A stretch of DNA of 64,000 nt from Rubellimicrobium sp. CFH 75288 (GTDB lineage: Bacteria > Pseudomonadota > Alphaproteobacteria > Rhodobacterales > Rhodobacteraceae). The DNA is taken from contig NZ_WYDP01000001.1 of assembly GCF_009904055.1 (NCBI RefSeq), positions 496,001 through 560,000 on the forward strand. Direction: 5' to 3'. Below the pieces are notes generated by a model, which was not told where the DNA came from, searched no databases, and saw nothing but the letters and a program-made list of their open reading frames with translations. The position numbers and the translations under genes were made by a program. This document shows, piece by piece, positions 24,713-34,308 of the stretch (within the stretch, counting starts at the first letter, position 1; each line of letters begins with the position of its first letter).

Positions 24713-26775
24713 TGCCCGGCACCCTGCGCGTCGCCACGGACGTCGGCGGCACATTCACGGATCTTGTCGCCTTCGAGATTCATCCGGACGGCACCACCAC
24801 GATCCGCACCGCGAAGTCGGACACGACACCGCCGGACTACGAACAGGGAGTGCTCGACGTTCTGGACAAGGGCGGGATTGATCCGGTCCGGATCGACTTC
24901 CTGGCCCACGGGACTACCGTCGTCATCAACGCCCTCACCGAACGCAAGGGCGTCCGGGTCGGTCTCATCACGACCGAAGGGTTCCGCGACACGCTCGAGA
25001 TCGCCCGCGGCAACCGGCCGGACTTCTTCAACCTCTTCTACGAAAAGCCCAAGCCCTTTGTTCCCCGCTATCTCCGCCGGGAGCTTCCGGAGCGGATGAC
25101 CTACCGCGGTGAGGTCATGCGGGAACTCGACCTGTCTCCGCTGGCCGACATCGTCGCCACCTTCAAGGCCGCAGGCGTCGAAGCGGTCGCCATCTCCTTC
25201 CTGCACAGCTACGCCAATCCGGCTCATGAGGAGGCGGCGCTGGCCGAGCTCCGCCGCCTCTGGCCCGAGGTACCCGCTGTCGCCGCCCATCAGATCACGC
25301 GCGAATGGCGGGAGTACGAGCGGACAAACACGGCGGTGCTGTCGGCCTATGTCCAGCCCATCGCCGAACGCTACCTGCGACGACTCGGCGAAGCGCTCCA
25401 GGCCCGCGGACTGAAGGGCCAGCCCTACATCATGCAGTCGAACTGCGGCGTGGACAGCCTTGCGGCCACTGCCCGCATTCCGATCACCATGGTGGAGTCG
25501 GGCCCCGCCTCCGGGTTCTGGGGGGCCGCCGAACTCGGCCGGATGATCGGCGAACCCAACATCCTCGCACTCGACATCGGGGGCACCACGGCCAAGTGCT
25601 CGCTCATCGAGAATGGTCAGGTCCGGATCATGACGGACTACTGGATCGAGCGCGACCGCAGGTCGGCGGGTTATCCCATCATGGTGCCCGTGGTGGATCT
25701 GGTCGAGATCGGAAACGGCGGGGGCTCCATCGCTTGGGTGGACGATTTCGGCAAGCTCCATGTCGGGCCGCATTCGGCGGGGGCGCAGCCGGGACCGGCC
25801 GCCTACGGCCGTGGGGGCACGAGCGCCACGACGACCGACGCCAATCTCTGGCTCGGCCGCATCAACCGCGACTACTTCTGCGGGGGCTCGGTGACGGCCG
25901 ACATGGAAGCCGTCGAGCGGGCGCTGTCCGAGGTGGGCGCCCGTCTGGGGGTGACGACGGACGAGGCCGCTCGCGGCATCATCCGCATCGCCAACAACAA
26001 CATGGTGAACGCGCTCAAACTCGTAAGCCTGAACCGTGGCCACGATCCGCGTGATTTCACCCTGCTGGCCTTCGGCGGCGGGGGGGCGATGCATGCGGTC
26101 GAACTGGCCGCCGATCTGGGCGTGAAGAAGATCGTCGTGCCGTTCGGTGCGCCGGTCTTCTCGGCCTGGGGCATGATGATGTCCGATCTCAGGCGCGACT
26201 ATTTCGTCACCCGCCTGTCCGGCCTGACGCCGGAAGCCGCTCCGGGAATCGAGGCGGCGTTTGCCGAGGTCGAGATGCGGGCGCGTGACCAGTTCGCGGG
26301 CGAGGGAATCGGGAAGGACGCGGTCCGCCTCCGGCGCCACGGGAAGTTCCGCTACCAGAACCAGGAGCATACCGTCGAGGTGCCGCTGCTCGACGGCGTC
26401 CTGACTCCCGAAGCCCTGCAGCGCATCGTCGACGATTTCCACGCAGCCTATGAACGCGAATACACCTATCGCCTCTCGGCACCGGTCGAGATGGTGGGCC
26501 TCCATGTCGTTGCCACGGCCGAGGTCGGCAAGCTTGCGATGAAGGAAGAGCCCTTGGGTCCCAAAGACGCGTCAGCCGCCGTCAAGGGCAGGCGTCCGGT
26601 GGACTACGCTCTCGAAGGCATCCATGAGGCCACGATCTACGATGGGGACCGCCTGCGGCCGGGCATGACCTTCGGGGGTCCCGCCATCATCGAGGATGCC
26701 GGAACAACGGTCGTCATCCACCCCGGCAACACCGTCCGCATGGACGGCTTCCGCAACCTTCACATCTCGATCTGA
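24712..26775 (+). CDS. hyuA: Hydantoinase/oxoprolinase family protein, A subunit (HyuA)
   Basis: 687-residue ATP-dependent ring-opening subunit. The actin-like ATPase motifs are DVGGTFTD (10-17) and LDIGGTTAKC (about 286); an acetone-carboxylase/oxoprolinase C-terminal domain follows (FRYQNQEHTVEVPL, FGGPAIIEDAGTTVVIHPG). With the B subunit it should hydrolyse a five-ring cyclic amide such as a hydantoin, N-methylhydantoin or 5-oxoproline. TGATG overlap with the GAF gene; hyuB starts 8 bp later. Exact substrate unknown. Confidence 0.85.
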   Translation: MPGTLRVATDVGGTFTDLVAFEIHPDGTTTIRTAKSDTTPPDYEQGVLDVLDKGGIDPVRIDFLAHGTTVVINALTERKGVRVGLITTEGFRDTLEIARGNRPDFFNLFYEKPKPFVPRYLRRELPERMTYRGEVMRELDLSPLADIVATFKAAGVEAVAISFLHSYANPAHEEAALAELRRLWPEVPAVAAHQITREWREYERTNTAVLSAYVQPIAERYLRRLGEALQARGLKGQPYIMQSNCGVDSLAATARIPITMVESGPASGFWGAAELGRMIGEPNILALDIGGTTAKCSLIENGQVRIMTDYWIERDRRSAGYPIMVPVVDLVEIGNGGGSIAWVDDFGKLHVGPHSAGAQPGPAAYGRGGTSATTTDANLWLGRINRDYFCGGSVTADMEAVERALSEVGARLGVTTDEAARGIIRIANNNMVNALKLVSLNRGHDPRDFTLLAFGGGGAMHAVELAADLGVKKIVVPFGAPVFSAWGMMMSDLRRDYFVTRLSGLTPEAAPGIEAAFAEVEMRARDQFAGEGIGKDAVRLRRHGKFRYQNQEHTVEVPLLDGVLTPEALQRIVDDFHAAYEREYTYRLSAPVEMVGLHVVATAEVGKLAMKEEPLGPKDASAAVKGRRPVDYALEGIHEATIYDGDRLRPGMTFGGPAIIEDAGTTVVIHPGNTVRMDGFRNLHISI

Positions 26776-26783
26776 GCGCAGCC

Positions 26784-28436
26784 ATGGACAACGATCCGAT
26801 CACCGAAGAGATCATCCAGAACAGCCTGCAGGCGGCCGCCGACGAGATGTTCGCCGCCATGAAGAAGACTGCGATGTCCTCGATCATCTATGAGGTCCTG
26901 GACATGGGCACGGGCATCCTCGACGCAGAAGGCGGCCTCGCCTGCTCCGGCGCCGGGATTCCTGCCTTCATCGGCGTGCTGGACAAGTCGGTGAAGGTGC
27001 TGCTGGCCAAGTTTCCACGCGACGAGATCCGCGAGGGCGACATCTTCGCCACCAACGATCCCTATTGGGGCGGAGTGACGCATCTCAACGACATCGTTGT
27101 CGCCATGCCGGTCTTCGTGGATGGTGAACTCATCGCCTGGACGGCGAACATCGCCCACAACTCGGATGTCGGGGGGATGGCTCCCGGGTCCCTGACCGGC
27201 GCGGCGACCGAGATCTGGCAGGAGGGGCTGCGTCTCCCCGCCATCCGCATCATCCGGGCAGGCCGGCCCATCGACTCCGTCTTCGACATCCTCAAGGCCA
27301 ACAGCCGGATGCCAGACGTCCTCGAGGGAGATGTCTGGGCTGCAATCGCCTCGGTCCGGATCGGAGCCCGCCGCCTGACCGATCTTGCCGGGAAATACGG
27401 CGTGGAAACCTTCCGGCGCGCCATGACGAACTTCATGGATTACGGCGAGGCGGCCAGCCGCAAGGCCATGGCGCAGCTTCCGAAAGGCACCTTCGAACTG
27501 TCCGAGGAGCAGGACGACGGCACGGTCTACCACGTCAGGATCAGGATCACCGACGACACGTTCGAGGTCGATCTGCGCAACAATCCCGATCAGTCTGCCG
27601 GTCCCGTGAACACCAGCCGCGACGGGGTCATGGTTGCGGCGCAGATGATCTTCAAGTCGCTGACCGATCCGTATTCGCCTGCCAACGAGGGCAGCTTCCG
27701 GCCGATCCGTCTGCTCACCCGCGAAGGCAGCGTGTTCCACGCGCGCGAGCCGGCCCCGATCGGCTTCTACTACGAGATCGAGCTGCGCGTGTACGACATC
27801 ATGTGGCGCTGTCTGGCGCCGCATGTGCCCGACCGGCTTGCCGCAGGGCATTTTGCCTCGGTCTGCGGAACCTTCATCGGCGGCATCCACCCCGATACCG
27901 GCCGCCAGTACACGATCATCGAACCGCAGATCGGCGGCTGGGGGGCCCGCGCGGGTGCGGACGGCAACTCCGCGATGTTCTGCGGTTTCCACGGAGAAAC
28001 CTACAACTGCCCCGCCGAGATCAACGAAGCCCGCAACGGCGTGATCGTGGACCGGATGGAGCTGAATACCGGCCCGGGCGGCGAAGGTGAGTTCGCCGGC
28101 GGCCGAGGCATCATCATGGATTATCGCGTGCGTGCCGAAAGCGGGTACCTGACCGCCGGCTACACGAGATCGAAGTTCCCGGCTTGGGGAATGGCAGGGG
28201 GTCGGGACGGCTCGGGCAACATCATCGAGTTCCGCCCCGCCGGCGGCGAGCCTCGGCGGTATGCCTTCGTCTCGGGCCTCCAGACAAAGGCCGGCGACGT
28301 GATCCGCGTCATCACCGGCAATGGCGGCGGCTACGGCGATCCGCTCCGCCGCGACCGGGCTCGTGTGGCCGAAGACGTCCGGAACGGGCTCGTCACACCC
28401 GAACGCGCCCGAGAGATCTATGGCTGGGAGGGCTGA
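26784..28436 (+). CDS. hyuB: Hydantoinase/oxoprolinase family protein, B subunit (HyuB)
   Basis: 550 residues. HyuB hallmarks: NSLQAAADEMFAAMKKTAM at the start, GDIFATNDPYWGGVTHLND, a C-terminal NTGPGGEGEFAGGRG and NGGGYGDPLRRD. It pairs with HyuA; the B subunit carries the amidohydrolase part. The ORF ends in MAGREIYGWEG-type residues (ARIEYGWEG-like end, here EIYGWEG), as in many HyuB proteins. It lies 3 bp before the racemase-like gene. Confidence 0.87.
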   Translation: MDNDPITEEIIQNSLQAAADEMFAAMKKTAMSSIIYEVLDMGTGILDAEGGLACSGAGIPAFIGVLDKSVKVLLAKFPRDEIREGDIFATNDPYWGGVTHLNDIVVAMPVFVDGELIAWTANIAHNSDVGGMAPGSLTGAATEIWQEGLRLPAIRIIRAGRPIDSVFDILKANSRMPDVLEGDVWAAIASVRIGARRLTDLAGKYGVETFRRAMTNFMDYGEAASRKAMAQLPKGTFELSEEQDDGTVYHVRIRITDDTFEVDLRNNPDQSAGPVNTSRDGVMVAAQMIFKSLTDPYSPANEGSFRPIRLLTREGSVFHAREPAPIGFYYEIELRVYDIMWRCLAPHVPDRLAAGHFASVCGTFIGGIHPDTGRQYTIIEPQIGGWGARAGADGNSAMFCGFHGETYNCPAEINEARNGVIVDRMELNTGPGGEGEFAGGRGIIMDYRVRAESGYLTAGYTRSKFPAWGMAGGRDGSGNIIEFRPAGGEPRRYAFVSGLQTKAGDVIRVITGNGGGYGDPLRRDRARVAEDVRNGLVTPERAREIYGWEG

Positions 28437-28439
28437 GCC

Positions 28440-29240
28440 ATGGCCGATCCGCTACGCATCATGTTCCACAACCCGGTGGGCTCGGCAGCCTATGACGGGC
28501 TGTTCGCCCGGGCCATCGCAGCCCACAAGCGTCCCGGGACGGAGGTCCACGTCACCTCGCTGCCGCCCGCCGATGGTGCCTTCACCCATATCGAATACCG
28601 CGCCTACGAGGGCCGGGTCACCGCCGGGATCGTCCGGGCCGCCCGCGCCGCCGCCAGGGAGGGCTTCGATGCCTTCGTGATCGGCTGCTTCTACGACACC
28701 GGCCTGCACGAGGCGCGGGAGGTCTCGGGCGAGATGATCGTCACGGCCCCCTGCGTCGCCGCCTGCGAGATCGCGGCCTCGCTCGCCAATCGCTTCGGCA
28801 TCATCGTCGGCCGCCGCAAATGGGTGGCACAGATGCAGGAAACGGTTCATGCCTATGGCCACGGCGCCCGTCTGTCCGGCTTCTACCATGTCGAACTCGG
28901 CGTCACCGAATTCCAGAAGGATCACGCCGAAACCGAGCGCCGCCTGATCGAGGCGGGCCGCCGCGCGGTCGAGGAGGACTATGCCGAGGCGCTCGTCCTC
29001 GGCTGCACGCTCGAGATCGGCTTTCACAAGGCGCTCGAGGACAGGCTCGGAGTCCCCGTGATCGACCCCTCGCTCGCCGCCCTGAAGCGCGCCGAATACG
29101 CCGCGATCCTCAAGCGCGACTGCGGCTGGGTTCCCTCGCGCAAATGGTCCTGCGAGGCGCCGCCCGAAGCCGAGATGGCCGCCATCGGCGGCTTCGATGT
29201 CAACGCTCCCTTCGGCAACCGCGTGACCGTTCCGGCCTGA
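28440..29240 (+). CDS. Asp/Glu/hydantoin racemase-family protein
   Basis: 266 residues of the cofactor-independent two-cysteine racemase superfamily. Both catalytic cysteines are in place: C83 in FVIGCFYDTG and C189 in LVLGCTLEIG. In hydantoin pathways such enzymes (HyuE) interconvert D- and L-5-substituted hydantoins so that both reach the hydrolase, which fits the position directly after hyuAB. Other members are maleate isomerases or Asp/Glu racemases, so the substrate is inferred from context only. Confidence 0.78.
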   Translation: MADPLRIMFHNPVGSAAYDGLFARAIAAHKRPGTEVHVTSLPPADGAFTHIEYRAYEGRVTAGIVRAARAAAREGFDAFVIGCFYDTGLHEAREVSGEMIVTAPCVAACEIAASLANRFGIIVGRRKWVAQMQETVHAYGHGARLSGFYHVELGVTEFQKDHAETERRLIEAGRRAVEEDYAEALVLGCTLEIGFHKALEDRLGVPVIDPSLAALKRAEYAAILKRDCGWVPSRKWSCEAPPEAEMAAIGGFDVNAPFGNRVTVPA

Positions 29241-29349
29241 CGGGCCCGCCGCGGCAAACCTGCACCCCGTTGTTTTCGGCCTCCGATCGCCGGGGGCAGC
29301 CATCCGCTGCGAGGACCGCGCGCCTCGTGCAGCCACAGGAGACAATCCG

Positions 29350-30453
29350 ATGCCCGCTCCGCCAATCGCCGACCGCCTGTCCCGCCTTCGGGCCGCCATG
29401 GCTGCACAAGGCACCGATCTCGTGGCTCTCGGCCCCGGCCCGAACATGCATTGGGTGGCAGGCTTCCATCCCCATGCCGACGAACGTCCCTGCCTCCTGC
29501 TCGTCACGCGGGACAAGGCAGGATTTCTTATGCCCGCGCTCAATGCCGCAGGCTCGCGCGAGCAGACCGACCTTCCCTTCTGGACGTGGACGGATGCCGA
29601 AGGCCCGGACGCCGCCCTGCAGCAGGCGCTGGCCGACCTTGGCGCGACGACGGCGCGACGCGTGGACGTGGACGAAGCGATGCGCAGCGATTTCGCGCTT
29701 CTGCTGCTCGATGCCCTGCCCCAGGCCGGCCACGGCTTTGCGCGGGACACGCTGGGCGAGCTGCGCCTGTGCAAGGATGCAGCCGAGCAGGACGAACTCC
29801 GCCGCAATGCAGCCATCAGCGACGAGGCCATGTCGGCGATCTTCGCCGCGCTCCGGCCCGGCATGACCGAGGAGGAGGTCGCGACTGTCGCCCGCGACGT
29901 CTTCAGGAACCACGGGGCAGAGCCGCTGTTCACCATCGTTGGCGCTGCTGCAAACGGCGCCTTTCCGCATCACCACACCGGTGACACCGTCCTGCGGACC
30001 GGCGATGTGATCGTCCTCGATATCGGGGCGCGGAAGGGCGCCTTCTCCTCCGACATCACGCGCATGGCCTGTCTCGGCGAGCCGCCCCCGGATTACGGCC
30101 GCGTCCATGCCGTCGTCGAGGCCGCCGTGGAGGCCGCGCTTGCCGCCTGCAGGCCGGGCGTTCCGGCCTCCACACTCGACCGTGCCGCCCGCCGGGTGAT
30201 CGAGGATGCAGGTTTCGGTCCCCAGTTCGTCCACCGCCTCGGCCACGGCATGGGGCTCGAGGGGCACGAGCCCCCCTGGATCTCGGAGGCCTCCGGGACG
30301 ATCCTGCGCCCCGGCATGGTCTTCTCGATCGAACCCGGCATCTACATCGAGGGCCGGTTCGGCCTCAGGCTCGAGGAGATCGTGATCCTGCACGAGGAGG
30401 GACCCGAGATCCTTTCGCGCCTGCCCCGCGACCTTCACGTGGTACCCGTCTGA
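29350..30453 (+). CDS. M24-family metallopeptidase (Xaa-Pro aminopeptidase-like)
   Basis: 367 residues: creatinase-like N-terminal domain (1-140) and pita-bread catalytic domain. All five dimetal ligands are visible: D224 and D235 (VLDIGARKGAFSSDITR), H299 (LGHGMGLEGH), E328 (SIEPGIY) and E342 (RLEE). It should therefore be an active metallopeptidase that removes an N-terminal residue, perhaps from the product of the imported compound. It is 110 bp after the racemase gene on the same strand and ends the left arm. Confidence 0.85.
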   Translation: MPAPPIADRLSRLRAAMAAQGTDLVALGPGPNMHWVAGFHPHADERPCLLLVTRDKAGFLMPALNAAGSREQTDLPFWTWTDAEGPDAALQQALADLGATTARRVDVDEAMRSDFALLLLDALPQAGHGFARDTLGELRLCKDAAEQDELRRNAAISDEAMSAIFAALRPGMTEEEVATVARDVFRNHGAEPLFTIVGAAANGAFPHHHTGDTVLRTGDVIVLDIGARKGAFSSDITRMACLGEPPPDYGRVHAVVEAAVEAALAACRPGVPASTLDRAARRVIEDAGFGPQFVHRLGHGMGLEGHEPPWISEASGTILRPGMVFSIEPGIYIEGRFGLRLEEIVILHEEGPEILSRLPRDLHVVPV

Positions 30454-30570
30454 GCGGCCCTGCCCAGCCCGCGCTTGCCGAGGCGACACCTGCATGGCTG
30501 ACGGGACGCCCGACTGGCCTCGGCATCCCGGAACGTCCAGCCCTCGGAAGTCGGGCCCACGCCCTGCGGC

Positions 30571-31653
30571 TCAGCCCGCCGGGAGGGGCCGGTAATCGAC
30601 GTCGTACCTGAAGTAGCGCGGGCCGACCAGTTCGATCCCCTCGGGCGTCCGCCAGAGCGGATGGCAGGGCCAGGCGAGCGTCACCAGCCGCTGGCCATAC
30701 TTGAGGGAATCCGTCGTCACCGGCGCCCCGCTGTCGGCTTCCACGACCCCGATGAGGTCGGGCGTGGTGGCCAGCACTTCGCCGTCGCGTTCGGCGATGA
30801 GGAATTCGTTCTGGAACTCGAGGCGAAGCGACCGGCCCGCGTCGCGCTCCACCCCCCGGAATGTGGCCTGTCCGCGGGCAAAGCCGCCTTCGGTGCGGCG
30901 TTCGATGTCCGCGATGCGCCCGTGGAACAGCACCTGCGCCCCCAGGAGATCGACCAGCGCCGCCACCGGATCGGCATGCGCACTGCGGGCCCTGCGCAGG
31001 GTCCGTCCCACCCGGGCGCAGAGCGACAACGTGCCTCGGACGACTGCTTCCTTCGCGACCCTCCCGCTCATCGGATAGAAGGCCAGAAGCGCCGATCCGC
31101 CCATCTCGATGGTCGCCGCGCGCGCGAGGCGCTCGGTCCAGGCGTTCGACACCGTGTCGAGGACGATGGAATTGCCCTTGTCGTCGCAGAGCACCATCGG
31201 CGTGGCCGAGACGCCCGACAGCGTGAAGGTCACCATCTGCAGTTCGGGAAAGGCCCGGCCCATGCCGTCGCCATCGACCAGCGGCAGACCGCTCGCAGCC
31301 GCCACCACGAAGGGGGTGGTGGAATTCACGCCCCCCGCCTCGGCGCAGAGGACTGCATCGATCCGGCGCCCCATCCGCTTTTCCAGTGCCGTGAAGGCAT
31401 TCATCAGCTCGTCGCCCTGCGGCAGCTTTTCTGTCATCACGGTGGGCGCACCCATCATGCAGACCGGCACGACGAGGGCGTCGTCGGCCAGTTCGTCCAT
31501 ATCGACCAGCGTGACCGGCCCGTGCTTCCGGATCGCCTGTTGGGCCATCAGCTTGCCGATATAGGGATCGCCCCCGCCCCCCGTGCCCAGCACGGCCCCT
31601 CCGATGGCGATATCGTCGAGATCGGCCACGTCGACGGTGCGCAGGATCTTCAT
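30571..31653 (-). CDS. DUF917-family protein, copy 1
   Basis: 360-residue soluble protein with the DUF917 signatures LGTGGGGDPYIG (22-33), CAEAGGVNS and DGDGMGRAFPELQM. Some DUF917 proteins have been described as S-methyl-thiohydantoin desulfurases, and the family often accompanies hydantoinase-A genes. It is the last gene of the right arm and overlaps copy 2 by 4 bp. The two copies align across their whole length and may form a heteromer. The exact reaction is not known here. Confidence 0.8.
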   Translation of the reverse strand: MKILRTVDVADLDDIAIGGAVLGTGGGGDPYIGKLMAQQAIRKHGPVTLVDMDELADDALVVPVCMMGAPTVMTEKLPQGDELMNAFTALEKRMGRRIDAVLCAEAGGVNSTTPFVVAAASGLPLVDGDGMGRAFPELQMVTFTLSGVSATPMVLCDDKGNSIVLDTVSNAWTERLARAATIEMGGSALLAFYPMSGRVAKEAVVRGTLSLCARVGRTLRRARSAHADPVAALVDLLGAQVLFHGRIADIERRTEGGFARGQATFRGVERDAGRSLRLEFQNEFLIAERDGEVLATTPDLIGVVEADSGAPVTTDSLKYGQRLVTLAWPCHPLWRTPEGIELVGPRYFRYDVDYRPLPAG

Positions 31654-32771
31654 CGGACATCCTTTCCGTTGCCGACCCGGCCGCCGGCAAGCGGCGAGAA
31701 CACGAGATCGGGGTAGCCGAAGGCACCGGGACCGACCACGGCCATCGCCTCGGGCGTCTTGAGGAGTTCGTGGGCCGGCAGACCGATGACGGCCAGTCGC
31801 TGGCCATAGCGCAGCACCTCGGTGGTGATCGGCTCGCCGGTCTCCAGATCAAGGTTGATGATGAGATCGGGCACCATGATGACAGGCCGGCCATCCACCC
31901 ACAGGACGAGATTCTCGTTCTGGATGGCGATGCGGGCTTCCGATCCGTGCCACTCTCCCGAGCCGGCGATCTGCGCCTCGCCCCGTGCGAAGCCCCCCAG
32001 AAGCTCGCGCCGGATATCGGTGACCTTGCCGGTGAAGAACAGCGTGGCACCCGTTGCGGCGATGATGCGGCCTACCACATCCTGCCGCTTCGCGCGGGCG
32101 TCGAGGATCGTCCGCCCGATCTCGAGCGCCTGCGTCATCGTCCCCGGTATCGCCGCGCGGCGCACAAAGTCGCCCCGCATCGGTGCAATGGCCAACCCCG
32201 CGCCCGCTCCCATCGCCACGGCGGTATCGCGGGCGAAGCGTTCCAGCCAGTACATGTCCAGCACGTCGCGGAAGACGACCGTGTTGCCCTTGTCGTCGGC
32301 GATCGCGGCGGGTGCGGGCTTGGCGCCGTAGATGAAGAAGGTGGTCATCTGCACTTCCGGAAAGGCGCGGCCCATCCCGTCCCCGTCCAGAACGGGCAGG
32401 CCGGCCTGCGCAGCCGTGATCACCGGTTCCATCGAATTGGCACCGCCGATCTCCGCGCAGATCAGCGCGGAGATCCTGACGCCCGACACCTCCTCCACCG
32501 CGCGGAGGGCCCGGTAGCATTCCTCGCCCTGTTCGATCTTTTCCACGCCCACGACCGGTGCTCCGATCCCCCCGACTTCGCCCACCCAGGCGTCGTCGGC
32601 CAGAGCATCGAGCGGCAGGACCTCGACCGTCGCGCCCTTGCGCAGCAGTTCGCGCGACCGGAGCATCCCCACATAGGGATTGCCTCCGCCCCCCGTGCCC
32701 AGAAGCGCTGCGCCGATCGAGAGCGACAGAAGGTCCGCCTCGGTCAGCGGATAGCGACCGTCACCCCGCAT
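31650..32771 (-). CDS. DUF917-family protein, copy 2
   Basis: 373 residues, paralogous to copy 1: LGTGGGGNPYVG, CAEIGGANS and DGDGMGRAFPEVQM occur in the same order, with a C-terminal ALEIGRTILDARAK region. The ATG at 32771 lies inside the end of the short hyuA gene (11-bp overlap); a longer frame upstream is out of character with the family. Tandem DUF917 genes suggest a two-subunit enzyme acting on a cyclic amide or thiohydantoin. Confidence 0.8.
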   Translation of the reverse strand: MRGDGRYPLTEADLLSLSIGAALLGTGGGGNPYVGMLRSRELLRKGATVEVLPLDALADDAWVGEVGGIGAPVVGVEKIEQGEECYRALRAVEEVSGVRISALICAEIGGANSMEPVITAAQAGLPVLDGDGMGRAFPEVQMTTFFIYGAKPAPAAIADDKGNTVVFRDVLDMYWLERFARDTAVAMGAGAGLAIAPMRGDFVRRAAIPGTMTQALEIGRTILDARAKRQDVVGRIIAATGATLFFTGKVTDIRRELLGGFARGEAQIAGSGEWHGSEARIAIQNENLVLWVDGRPVIMVPDLIINLDLETGEPITTEVLRYGQRLAVIGLPAHELLKTPEAMAVVGPGAFGYPDLVFSPLAGGRVGNGKDVR

Positions 32772-34308
32772 GCAGGTCTCCCACGGCCTTGACGCGCACC
32801 CGCGTGGCATTGCCGGGCAGATAGGCCAGCGGCACGTCTTCCACATCCACGATCTCGACGCTCCCCGCGAGCGCACCCGCGGCGATGGCGGCCTCGGTCG
32901 CCTGGGCCTTGGCATCGGCCAGCGCGTCATCTCGGGTCATCTCGGCCAGGGCATAGACCCGGTCCACCTCGCCGCTGACCTGTGCGATGGCGGCACCCAC
33001 GGCGTTGGCCACGGCGAAGTGATCGGGCTTGATCAGATCGAGCCCCGCGATCGGCCCCTCCACAAGGATCGAGCCGCCGCCCACGACGATCACCGGCAGA
33101 GGCTCTGCCGAGATGCGGGCGCGTTCGACGCAATCCTCGAGCATGGAGGCGATCCTGTCGCGGGCGCGACGGATCAGGTCGCGGCTCAGATGCGCGACCT
33201 TGGCCCTGTCGCCCAGCTCCGCTCCCCCGTCCGCCACCACGATGTCGGACGCGGTCAGCGTCTGACCCCCGAAGACGAGCGCCTCGTCCACGATCCGGTA
33301 GCCGACCGACCGGGGTCCCACCGTCACCCCGTCTGGTCCATCCACGACCAGCGACCCGCCCCCGAGGCCGATCGAGAACACATCGGGCATGCGGAAGTTG
33401 GTGCGCACGCCGCCCACTTCGACCGCCACGGTGGCCTGTCTCGGAAAGCCCTTCTGGAGGCTTCCCACATCCGATGTGGTGCCGCCGATATCCACGACGA
33501 TGGCATCCCTGACACCCGACAGGAAGGCCGCCCCGCGCATCGAGTTGGTCGGGCCCGAAGCAAAGGTCAGGACGGGGAACTTCTCGGCGAAGTCGGCGTC
33601 CATGAGCGTGCCGTCGTTCTGGGTGAGATAGAAGCGGCCGGTAAATCCCACATCGGTCAGCGCCCGGCGAAAGGCCGCCACCACCTCGCGGCTCAGATCG
33701 CGCAGGCAGGCGTTCATGATCGCGGCATTCTCGCGCTCCAGAAGCCCGATGCGGCCGATGTCGGAGGACAGGGTTATGTGCGCCTCCGGCAAGGCCTCGG
33801 CCATGATCCGTCCGGCCTCGCGCTCGAACTCCGTGGAGACAGGCGAAAAGACCGAGGTGATGGCGACGGAGCGGATGCCCCTTTCCCGGATCTCGCCCGC
33901 GATGCGGCGCAATTCGTCCGGATCGAGCCTCGAGATCGGTCGCCCGTCGAACTCGTTGCCGCCATGGGCGAGCCACCAGTGATGGCCGATCACGTCGCGG
34001 AGATCCTCAGGCCAGTCCACCATCGGCGGCAGGCTGGCCGTGGCGGGCAGGCACAGTCGGACGGCGGCGGTCGGGGCGAGATCGCGGCGCTGGACAACGG
34101 CGTTGGTGAAATGCGTGGTGCCGATCATCACCACATCCACCTGCTCCGCCTGCAGGCCTGCCGCACCGAGAACCGCGCGCAAGGCCCGGACGACACCGCT
34201 CATCACGTCTGCGGTCGTCGCCGCCTTCACGCCAGCCATCACCTGCGTTCCGTTCATCAGAACGGCATCCGTGTTGGTGCCGCCAACATCGATTCCGATG
34301 CGGATCAT
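32761..34308 (-). CDS. Short hydantoinase/oxoprolinase A-like protein
   Basis: 515 residues with the HyuA ATPase motifs DVGGTNTDA (7-15) and VVDIGGTTSDVG. It lacks most of the C-terminal domain found in the 690-residue HyuA proteins elsewhere in this window, and no B subunit follows it. HyuA proteins of this short type are usually encoded beside DUF917 genes, exactly as here, so the DUF917 pair probably replaces HyuB. It overlaps the upstream ATPase gene by 4 bp. Confidence 0.82.
   Translation of the reverse strand: MIRIGIDVGGTNTDAVLMNGTQVMAGVKAATTADVMSGVVRALRAVLGAAGLQAEQVDVVMIGTTHFTNAVVQRRDLAPTAAVRLCLPATASLPPMVDWPEDLRDVIGHHWWLAHGGNEFDGRPISRLDPDELRRIAGEIRERGIRSVAITSVFSPVSTEFEREAGRIMAEALPEAHITLSSDIGRIGLLERENAAIMNACLRDLSREVVAAFRRALTDVGFTGRFYLTQNDGTLMDADFAEKFPVLTFASGPTNSMRGAAFLSGVRDAIVVDIGGTTSDVGSLQKGFPRQATVAVEVGGVRTNFRMPDVFSIGLGGGSLVVDGPDGVTVGPRSVGYRIVDEALVFGGQTLTASDIVVADGGAELGDRAKVAHLSRDLIRRARDRIASMLEDCVERARISAEPLPVIVVGGGSILVEGPIAGLDLIKPDHFAVANAVGAAIAQVSGEVDRVYALAEMTRDDALADAKAQATEAAIAAGALAGSVEIVDVEDVPLAYLPGNATRVRVKAVGDLHAG

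Noticed and set aside
30509-30555. CCCGACT/AGTCGGG inverted repeat as a terminator between the convergent arms
   Set aside because: Only 7 bp per arm, a loop of 33 bases and no T-run; too weak to call.
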